NCBI GenBank assembly: GCA_030618505.1
Contig: JAUXDF010000048.1
Location: 1-13,482, forward strand
DNA from: Spongiibacteraceae bacterium
Lineage (GTDB): Bacteria > Pseudomonadota > Gammaproteobacteria > Pseudomonadales > PIVM01
DNA: 13,482 nt
Reading direction: 5' to 3'
Both the position numbers and the translations under genes were made by a program. The notes beneath the pieces are model-generated. The model had not been told where the DNA came from and did no database searches. It saw nothing but the letters and a program-made list of their open reading frames with translations. Positions 1-5,833 of this stretch are shown piece by piece (position 1 is the first letter of the stretch; the number at the start of each line of letters is the position of its first letter).

Positions 1-1826
1 GGTACGTAAGCGGCGCCAAGTTTTAATATGGCAACCAGGCCGATAATCATTTCTACCGAGCGATCGAGGCAAATGGCTACGTGATCGCCACTTTTAACTC
101 CCAACTTGTCAAGCTGATGGGCAAGCTGAGATGCTTTTGCATTCAATTCACTATAACTCAGCTGCTGAGCCGGAAAATCAACAGCAATGTTGTCAGGTTG
201 CTTGTCCGTTAAGGCCTCAAACTGGCTAGCCATGCTCATATTGCGCGGATAGATAGAGCGGGTTTTGTTCCAGTCGACCACCACCTGCTGATATTCATCG
301 GCGGATAGCAGTGAGAGCGCCGATATCTGCTGGCTTGGATCTGCAGCAATGCTGGTTAGCAGATTATTAAAATGCCCCAGCATGCGCTTTATGGTGCGAT
401 CTTCAAACAGGTCAGTATCAAATTCGGCGCAGCCGCTCAGCTGGCCGGCGAATTCTTTCATATTAAAAGACAGGTCAAACTTGGCCGATTGGCTGTCGGC
501 GGCCAGCATTTCAAAGCAAAGATCGGATTGGGGCAGGTCTTCGGCCATTGGTGCGTTTTGTAGCACTAACAGGGTTTGGAAGATTGGCGTGGTGCTCATA
601 TCACGGGAAAGTCCCAGTGATTCGACGATGTTTTCAAAGGGCACATCCTGGTGTTCCTGAGCCTCACGCATGGTCTGATTAACTTGATCGATTAGTACGC
701 TAAAGCTCGGGTTGCCCGAGAGGTCACTTCTGAGTGCTAAGGTGTTTATGAAAAATCCAATTAAATCAGTTAGTTCTGATCTATTTCTACCTGCGGTAGG
801 TGTGCCGACACAAATATCTTGTTGGCCGGTGTAGCGAAATAGCAGGGTCTTAAAGGCTGCCATTAAGACAATAAAGAGGGTGGTGGAATGCTGCTGGGCA
901 ATGGTATTCAACTGTGTGGTGATGTCTGCCGGAACAGTGAAGCTGATCTGCCGGCCACGGCCGCTACGTTGAACGGGGCGTGGATGGTCGCAGGGTAACT
1001 CTAGAATAGGCAGGTCAGCGAGCTTGTTTTGCCAATAAGCGAGTTTTTCGGCCAGTCTTTCTTCGCTGAGAAAGTTACGCTGCCAGACAGCAAAATCCAC
1101 GTACTGAATCGGCAGCGGTTTAAGGGGGGAGGGCTGGCCGTTATTAAAGGCCTGATATAACTCACTGACCTCCTTCATAATCACGCCATTGGACCAGCCA
1201 TCGGTGACGATATGGTGGAGGTTCAGCAATAACAGGTGCTCGTCGTCGGAACCGAGTTGAATCAGTCGCACACGAATCAGTGCATCTTTGGCTAGATTAA
1301 AGGGGCGTGCAGCCTCGGCGCTGGCTAATGCTAATAAGGTGTCGGGGCTGGCGGGTTGGCTGAGTACTTCAATATCAATGGGCAGGGTCAGGTTGTTGTT
1401 CAGCTGCTGAACGGCCTCACCCTGTTGGTTAATAAAGTTGGTGCGCAGTATTTCATGGCGTTGCAAAATCTCATCAAAAACGTGCTGTAGCACCGCGGTG
1501 TTCAACGGGCCGCTGACTTTGATGGCCGCCGGCACGTTGTAGGAGGGGTCGCCAGGATTAAGCTGGTCAATAAACCATAATCTTTGCTGGGTGAAGGACA
1601 AAGCTTGCTCGCTGCTATCGCTACGCTTGGGAATGGGCGCTTGCTGGTCTTTGGCATCTTGGGTGCTTTTGACCCAGTCCAGTAACTGCGGTTTGAATTC
1701 AAGCAACATCGCCTTGATCTCGGCGGTAATGGCACCTTTGGCGGCACGAATTTTAAGCTTGTTCTGATCCAGTCCAAGTCGGATATTGTTTTCACTCAGA
1801 ACGGCTAATACTTCCTTCAGAGTCAT
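1..1826 (-). CDS. Nonribosomal peptide synthetase, N-terminal part (docking - condensation - start of adenylation), cut by window edge
   Basis: The frame is open from the ATG at 1826 down to base 1: 608 complete codons and no stop. Residues 1-55 resemble a TubC-type N-terminal docking domain (LSENNIRLGLDQNKLKIRA, then an AKGAITAEIK stretch), which in known systems receives the chain from a partner synthetase. Residues about 68-510 form a condensation domain with its core motifs intact: FTQQRLWF, HHIVTDG (H204-G210, catalytic H205), YVDFAVWQR, IGFFINT (about 356-362), HQDVPF (from 392) and RDMSTTPIFQ. Adenylation-domain sequence begins near residue 530 and is cut inside core motif A2 (LKLGAAYVP), so the substrate code is not visible. 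The start is chosen because the docking domain begins directly after it; AAAGG lies about 4 bases upstream. The gene is divergent from the radical SAM gene. Product unknown; the family call is very secure. Confidence 0.96.
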   Translation of the reverse strand, partial: MTLKEVLAVLSENNIRLGLDQNKLKIRAAKGAITAEIKAMLLEFKPQLLDWVKSTQDAKDQQAPIPKRSDSSEQALSFTQQRLWFIDQLNPGDPSYNVPAAIKVSGPLNTAVLQHVFDEILQRHEILRTNFINQQGEAVQQLNNNLTLPIDIEVLSQPASPDTLLALASAEAARPFNLAKDALIRVRLIQLGSDDEHLLLLNLHHIVTDGWSNGVIMKEVSELYQAFNNGQPSPLKPLPIQYVDFAVWQRNFLSEERLAEKLAYWQNKLADLPILELPCDHPRPVQRSGRGRQISFTVPADITTQLNTIAQQHSTTLFIVLMAAFKTLLFRYTGQQDICVGTPTAGRNRSELTDLIGFFINTLALRSDLSGNPSFSVLIDQVNQTMREAQEHQDVPFENIVESLGLSRDMSTTPIFQTLLVLQNAPMAEDLPQSDLCFEMLAADSQSAKFDLSFNMKEFAGQLSGCAEFDTDLFEDRTIKRMLGHFNNLLTSIAADPSQQISALSLLSADEYQQVVVDWNKTRSIYPRNMSMASQFEALTDKQPDNIAVDFPAQQLSYSELNAKASQLAHQLDKLGVKSGDHVAICLDRSVEMIIGLVAILKLGAAYV

Positions 1827-2009
1827 AATGCCTTTGCCTTGCTCGTGGGTATTATTTGCGAATAAATGAATGCTGATAATGACCTGCTGAGTGCCCGCAG
1901 TAGCCGATCTAATACCTGACTATTTGAGCATAGCGGCAAGTCTCGTCCAGAGGTATAAATACGATGATTTTGACTTGAGGGTCTGCAGCTGTTGTTATCA
2001 CGCATTATT

Positions 2010-2015
2010 ATTATA
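2010..2015 (-). promoter_or_regulatory. Candidate -10 box (TATAAT) for the NRPS gene
   Basis: A perfect TATAAT lies on the minus strand in a very AT-rich patch about 185 bases upstream of the NRPS ATG. No good -35 hexamer sits at 16-18 bp; the nearest, TTCAAT at 2029-2034, is only 13 bp away. The call rests on the -10 match and orientation only. Confidence 0.25.
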
Positions 2016-2263
2016 ATTTTTATATCTGATTGAATTTTAAGCACTTTTTTGTCTGCCTGGGGCAAAGTCAGCCGGTGACCGCATCCCTTGAAAGGCTGGT
2101 AGTTCACTGCTGAAAAGGTGGTTAGCTGTGGCAACTCTATTCTGCGAAGCGTTTTACGGATATTGAGAGTGGTTACTATATCCAGAAGAACAGCTACTAC
2201 ATACATGCTGCTTTTAACCCTACCCCAGTCAAGGCGTCATATGTTGTTATCTTTGCCCGTCAA

Positions 2264-2300
2264 TCAACTGTATTGCTAAATTTACAATATAAACAGTTGA
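2264..2300. repeat. Spaced inverted repeat, possible operator or stem-loop
   Basis: TCAACTGT (2264-2271) and its exact reverse complement ACAGTTGA (2293-2300) flank 21 AT-rich bases that include TACAAT and TATAAA, both resembling -10 boxes. The arms are about 29 bp apart centre to centre. It lies in the NRPS/radical SAM divergent region and could be a regulator site or an RNA hairpin. No known regulator motif is recognised. Confidence 0.4.
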
Positions 2301-2515
2301 GTGCCTAGCCGTTTCAATAAATTACCTTAAATAATAGTTCATTTGGGGAGAAATTATGCGACTTGGGTGATATTTTTCATGAACAGGCAGGTTTAGTAGA
2401 CTAATAGCTGTGATTCCCAATATTGATTGTTTGCAGCGGGGCGGGCAGTTTACGCAATTCCTTTTGATTTTTGCCCCAAAAACGTCAAAATAGCCGAAAT
2501 TTATCCAAGTAAACC

Positions 2516-3412
2516 ATGCTTATGTATCCTGTAAATTATATTGAACCGGTCTTTCGTCCACCCAGTGAGTGGCAGTCGCTCATTATTCAGGTGACCATAG
2601 GTTGTTCCTGGAATAATTGCACTTTTTGCAATATGTATGAGCAAAAAAGCTTTAAAACCAAGTCGATTGAGATCATCGATGCGGAGTTAAAGCACGTCGC
2701 TGACAGTGGCTATCCGGTGCGCAGAATTTTCCTTGCTGATGGTGATGCGATGACGCTGTCTACCCGCCGACTGAAAGATATACTACTCAGTATTCGCCGC
2801 CATTTCTCTAATGTTCAGCGTGTCTCATCCTATTGTCTGCCGCGTAACCTGGCCAAAAAAAGTGTTGAAGAGTTAGCGCAATTAAAGGAGTTGGGACTGA
2901 GCTTAATGTATGTTGGTTGTGAAACGGGTGACGACGAGCTGTTAAATTATATCGACAAGGGAGAGAGTTATGAAAGCTCTCTGTCTGCGCTGAGTAAGAT
3001 CCGTCAGGCGGGTATGAAAAGCTCGGTGATGATATTAAACGGTCTTGGTGGTACCGAGCTCAGCGGCCAGCATATCAAGCAATCGGCCAGGCTGATGAAT
3101 GAGACGCAACCGGATTACCTCTCCACGCTGGTGGTTAATTTTCCGGTGGATGGCGAGGAGAAATTCTCCCGTAATTTTAATGGTCGCTGGGTGAAGATGC
3201 AGCAGCATGAGCTTTTTGTAGAATTACACGCTTTGATATCAGCCCTGGATCTACGTAAAACTATTTTCCGTAGTGATCATGTTTCCAACTCCCTGGTACT
3301 AAAAGGGGTTTTGGGCAAAGACAAACAGAAAATGCTCGATCTTATTGAGCTGGCGATGGATAAACCACAGCTGGTACCCCTAAGGCCGGAGAGAAACCGA
3401 ACTTTGTATTAG
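2516..3412 (+). CDS. Radical SAM protein with Cx4Cx2C cluster motif (COG1032-like)
   Basis: This 298-residue protein binds a [4Fe-4S] cluster through C30, C35 and C38 (GCSWNNCTFC). The spacing is Cx4Cx2C rather than the textbook Cx3Cx2C, as in a subgroup of small radical SAM proteins. Residues 72-78 (FLADGDA) match the second-strand motif that contacts SAM in place of GGE. YVGCETGDDELL (about 132-143) and the MILNGLGG region (about 172-179) continue the partial TIM barrel. There is no SPASM domain, B12 domain or extra C-terminal cluster motif, so substrate and reaction are unknown. An in-frame TAA at 2510-2512 limits the start to ATG 2516 or ATG 2522; neither has a clear ribosome site. It is divergent from the NRPS gene and convergent with the pilU-like gene. 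A role in peptide tailoring is only a guess from position. Confidence 0.88.
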   Translation: MLMYPVNYIEPVFRPPSEWQSLIIQVTIGCSWNNCTFCNMYEQKSFKTKSIEIIDAELKHVADSGYPVRRIFLADGDAMTLSTRRLKDILLSIRRHFSNVQRVSSYCLPRNLAKKSVEELAQLKELGLSLMYVGCETGDDELLNYIDKGESYESSLSALSKIRQAGMKSSVMILNGLGGTELSGQHIKQSARLMNETQPDYLSTLVVNFPVDGEEKFSRNFNGRWVKMQQHELFVELHALISALDLRKTIFRSDHVSNSLVLKGVLGKDKQKMLDLIELAMDKPQLVPLRPERNRTLY

Positions 3413-3429
3413 CGCGTGTTCTCGGGCGG

Positions 3430-4494
3430 TTAGCCGCCCAGGCGAATCTTTAAACTTAGGTCGTCGCGCGAATCCGCATTGTTCAGCGCTTCTTCCTGGC
3501 TGATTCTTTTTTGCAAAAACAAGCTGTAGAGTGCCTGATCGAAGGTTTGGCTACCATCATCGGCATCTGCCTCCATCGCTTCCGTCAGTTTTTCGTGTTC
3601 TCCCGTCTCGATCAGCTCCTTGATATAGGGAGTGTTAAGCATGACCTCAATAGCAGCAATCTGTTTGCCATCGATACCCACAGGCAGGCGTTGGGAGATA
3701 ATTGCAATCAAGTGCTGGGAGAGGTCGTGTCGTACTTGTTTGTGTAGCTGCTCGGGGAACATGTTGACCACACGATCCAGCGCCTGGCGGGCATTGTTGG
3801 CATGCAGTGTGGTTAGGCAAAGGTGACCAGTTTCTGCAAAGGTGATAGCAAACTTCATGGTTTCCATATCGCGGGTTTCACCAATCAAAATGACATCGGG
3901 TGATTCGCGCATCGCGCTGACCAGCGCGTCTTTATAGGAATGGGTATCTATCCCTATTTCTCGTTGACTGACCAGTGATTTTTTATGACTGTGTAAAAAT
4001 TCGATAGGGTCTTCTACAGAAAGAATATGGCCGCCTGAGTTGGTGTTGCGGTAGTCGATCATTGAAGCCATAGAGGTGGATTTTCCAGTGCCGGTAGCGC
4101 CTGCCACTAGCACCAGTCCACGTTTTGACATGACCAGCTCTTCGAGTAATTCCGGCAAGCCCAGATCCTGTACGCTGGGAATATTGCTGACAATATAACG
4201 GGCAACCAGGGCAGGTTCGCCTTTTTGCCGATAGAAGTTCAACCTGAAACGACCGGCTCCAGGGACGTTAACCCCCAAATCAAGGCCAAATTCTTCTTCA
4301 AAGGTGGCTGCCTGCTCTTCATTCAGGATTGAATAGATGATTTGCCGGGCTTGTTCGACGGATAGAGCCTGCTTGCCAACCGGTCTGACCTTGCCCTCGA
4401 TCTTTACCATCGGTGGGGCACCGGGGTTTACAAACAGGTCGGTGCCATTTTTCTCAACAAGAAATTTTAATAAGGACTGCAAATCGGGTGTCAT
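3430..4494 (-). CDS. pilU: Type IV pilus retraction ATPase, PilU-like
   Basis: This 354-residue hexameric-ATPase family protein drives or assists pilus retraction (twitching) at the inner-membrane base of the type IVa pilus. Visible motifs: Walker A GATGTGKST (132-140), Asp box EDPIEF (161-166), Walker B DVILIGETRD (200-209) and His box ending TTLHANN (228-234). The PilT signature AIRNLIRE is missing. Instead the C-terminal region reads AIEVMLNTPYIKELI and ends QALYSLFLQKRISQEEAL...ADSRDDL, which is PilU-like; this is why I call PilU rather than PilT. Length is close to PilU (about 350-380). No pilT lies beside it, although the two are often paired. No strong ribosome site precedes the ATG. 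A GGGCGG/CCGCCC hairpin spans the stop codon. Confidence 0.88.
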   Translation of the reverse strand: MTPDLQSLLKFLVEKNGTDLFVNPGAPPMVKIEGKVRPVGKQALSVEQARQIIYSILNEEQAATFEEEFGLDLGVNVPGAGRFRLNFYRQKGEPALVARYIVSNIPSVQDLGLPELLEELVMSKRGLVLVAGATGTGKSTSMASMIDYRNTNSGGHILSVEDPIEFLHSHKKSLVSQREIGIDTHSYKDALVSAMRESPDVILIGETRDMETMKFAITFAETGHLCLTTLHANNARQALDRVVNMFPEQLHKQVRHDLSQHLIAIISQRLPVGIDGKQIAAIEVMLNTPYIKELIETGEHEKLTEAMEADADDGSQTFDQALYSLFLQKRISQEEALNNADSRDDLSLKIRLGG

Positions 4495-4693
4495 TATAGC
4501 GCTACATTGTCAGAGGATAATTTAGTATTTATCCAGTATAGACAGTTCCTGCATTGTTGCGCTTGTAGTTGCATTATTTGTTGTCGTTTTTAACAGTACC
4601 GATTGAACGGTGGTTTGGTAAATGTGGTGCTACACTGACAAGGCCCATTGGGTTGCCTGAGGGTATTATCAGCTATGTTATTTTAAAGAGGAT

Positions 4694-4698
4694 AGGGG
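4694..4698 (+). promoter_or_regulatory. Ribosome binding site of the UspE-like gene
   Basis: AGGGG ends 6 bases before the ATG at 4705, and AAGAGG lies just upstream at 4686-4691. The pair fixes the start of the stress-protein gene. Confidence 0.55.
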
Positions 4699-4704
4699 TC
4701 TTAA

Positions 4705-5526
4705 ATGTCAGAGTCAGTAGCGAATGGGAATAGTGCTGAAAAACTGTTTGTGGTAATAGATCCGACGCGTGATAACCACCTGGCCCTGGAGAGGGTAGTC
4801 TTAACGGCCAAGTTCAGGGATCCGGTTGCTCATGTGCACCTCTATATCTCCGTTGATGTTGAAAATACCGATACCTCTGCAGAAAATGAAAAACTTTTTA
4901 AAAGTTTTAACTGGTTTAACGAATTGGTTGCTCCTCTACAGATTGCGGGTATTTCCTATTCGGCCGAGGTCTCCTGGAGTACTGACTGGTATAGTGCGAT
5001 TATGAAAGCGGCGGAACGTCAACAAGCGAGTTTGATATTGCTGCCACTGGCTCGCGAGCCTCGTTATCATGAAATGCTGATTTCCGATTCCATTTGGCGT
5101 TTATTACGCACTGCACCTTGTCCTGTGTTGGTGATGCGATCGGTGGAGAACCTGCAACGTAAAGTTATTCTTGCGGCAGTTAATTTTCAATCCGATAAGC
5201 CTGAGTCGCTAAAGCTCAACGAGAAGATTATCGAGCGTGGTCACTGGTATGCGGATAAATATGATGCAGAGCTTCATATCGTCAATGCCTATGGCAGCTC
5301 TCTTCGTTATCCTGATCGAAGTTTGTTGGCAAAAATGACTAAGGTGCCAGGCAATAATATCCATGTCAAAGCAGGTGACTCTGCTGATGTGATTGCCGAA
5401 GTTGCCAAAGAAGTGCTTGCTGATGTTGCTGTCATTGGGGTTCGTCGTCGCTATAATCGCTGGCGTGGTGATACGTCGGGTAGGGTGATAATGCGGCTGG
5501 AGAGTGATATTCTTTCAATCAACTAG
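4705..5526 (+). CDS. Tandem-domain universal stress protein (UspE-like)
   Basis: This 273-residue cytosolic protein has two Usp folds. Domain 1 (about 12-145) runs from KLFVVIDPTRDNHLALERVV to LLRTAPCPVLVM. Domain 2 (about 152-272) runs from KVILAAVNF to DVAVIGVRRRY and a closing DTSGRVIMRLESDILSI. The paired domains and the LLR-APCPVLV ending of domain 1 resemble UspE. The usual nucleotide-binding G-x2-G-x9-G(S/T) signature is absent in domain 1 and only partial in domain 2, which suggests weak or no ATP binding. It is shorter than E. coli UspE (about 316). Divergent from pilU; a possible terminator hairpin follows at 5607-5631. The role is probably general stress or energy-limitation survival, inferred from the family. 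The UspE label is less certain than the Usp fold. Confidence 0.87.
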   Translation: MSESVANGNSAEKLFVVIDPTRDNHLALERVVLTAKFRDPVAHVHLYISVDVENTDTSAENEKLFKSFNWFNELVAPLQIAGISYSAEVSWSTDWYSAIMKAAERQQASLILLPLAREPRYHEMLISDSIWRLLRTAPCPVLVMRSVENLQRKVILAAVNFQSDKPESLKLNEKIIERGHWYADKYDAELHIVNAYGSSLRYPDRSLLAKMTKVPGNNIHVKAGDSADVIAEVAKEVLADVAVIGVRRRYNRWRGDTSGRVIMRLESDILSIN

Positions 5527-5606
5527 CATGGCATTGATATGGGCGAATTCGTCATTCGCGTCTCTTATGTTTCCCTTCCGTCTTTATTAAATACCTGCAA
5601 AAACAT

Positions 5607-5631
5607 AAAATGGTGAAATAATCGCCATTTT
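5607..5631 (+). terminator. Possible rho-independent terminator after the UspE-like gene
   Basis: AAAATGGTG and CGCCATTTT form a 9-bp stem with one G-U pair around a 7-base AT loop. The stem is flanked by A-rich sequence on the left; T residues end the right arm and a further TTTT follows at 5639-5642. The stem is AT-rich and weak for a terminator, and it lies 80 bases past the stop. Confidence 0.35.
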
Positions 5632-5676
5632 GCTTGTGTTTTATCTCAAATTTTTATAGTTTAAATGTCAGGCCAT

Positions 5677-5702
5677 AAAATATTGATTTAAATCAATATT
5701 TT
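5677..5702. promoter_or_regulatory. FNR/Anr binding site in a 26-bp perfect palindrome
   Basis: The core TTGATTTAAATCAA (5683-5696) is an exact match to the FNR/Anr consensus TTGAT-N4-ATCAA, and the symmetry extends to 26 bp. The centre is at 5689.5, 144 bases upstream of the activase ATG. If it activates as a class II site (centre at -41.5), transcription would start near 5731, and TTTATG (5720-5725) would be the poor -10 box expected of an activated promoter. The downstream proteins carry oxygen-sensitive iron-sulfur motifs, which fits anaerobic induction. It could instead repress a promoter using TATAGT at 5655-5660, although that arrangement fits the biology less well. Confidence 0.8.
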
Positions 5703-5759
5703 CCATTATTTTTTTGTGGTTTATGCAGATTTAAATAATATCGTTAGTTGTTTCGTTCT

Positions 5760-5774
5760 GACAGCCGAGCTGTC
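5760..5774 (+). repeat. Short perfect hairpin in the presumed activase leader
   Basis: GACAGC and GCTGTC form a 6-bp stem around a CGA loop, with a weaker outer CTG/CAG extension. It lies about 30 bases after the predicted transcription start. No T-run follows, so it is not an intrinsic terminator. It may affect mRNA stability or be a protein site. Confidence 0.35.
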
Positions 5775-5833
5775 TTCAGGTGCATTGGTTGCCGAGCGAA
5801 TAATAATAACAAGACTACTGGGTGTTTAGTTTC

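Larger units (their letters stand above)
1827..2515. other. Gene-free divergent intergenic region (about 690 bp)
   Basis: This region separates the leftward NRPS gene from the rightward radical SAM gene, so it must hold both promoters. I find no gene with recognisable content. One 127-codon leftward open frame (1823-2206) overlaps the NRPS start by ATGA but has no family-like features. Visible elements are a TATAAT on the minus strand (2010-2015), an inverted repeat with 8-bp arms (2264-2271 and 2293-2300), and a strong Shine-Dalgarno-like GGGGAG (2345-2350) in front of a four-codon frame. The length allows for long leaders or regulated promoters. Confidence 0.6.
5527..5833. other. AT-rich intergenic region with terminator-like hairpin, FNR/Anr palindrome and leader hairpin
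   Basis: These 307 bases separate the stress-protein gene from the large activase gene on the same strand. In order they hold a hairpin that may end the stress-protein transcript (5607-5631), a TATAGT resembling a -10 box (5655-5660), the FNR/Anr palindrome (5677-5702), an AT-rich stretch where a class II promoter's -10 would fall (about 5719-5725), and a short perfect hairpin in the presumed leader (5760-5774). I see no gene. Confidence 0.7.

Noticed and set aside
2040..2130. Possible riboswitch-like stretch (GGGGCAAAG and CAGCC/GGCTG pairing)
   Set aside because: I could not fit the conserved core of any class I know, and the pairing arms are only 5 bp.
1823..2206. 127-codon leftward open frame overlapping the NRPS start by ATGA
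   Set aside because: The translation has no recognisable motif, its composition is odd (runs of isoleucine, scattered cysteine and proline) and there is no ribosome site close to its ATG. The region is better explained as promoter and leader.
2516..3412. Radical SAM protein as a RiPP maturase
   Set aside because: No SPASM or precursor-recognition domain and no convincing small precursor gene nearby.
3424..3439. GGGCGG-TTAG-CCGCCC hairpin between the convergent radical SAM and pilU genes
   Set aside because: The 6-bp GC stem is real and spans the pilU stop, but neither strand has a following T-run, so I do not call an intrinsic terminator.
4493..4498. TATAAT overlapping the pilU start codon
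   Set aside because: Transcription would begin inside the gene and no -35 hexamer is correctly spaced; probably chance.
5822..5833. GTG start four codons upstream of the activase ATG
   Set aside because: It has no better ribosome site, and the first strand of the ATPase fold begins directly after the ATG at 5834.
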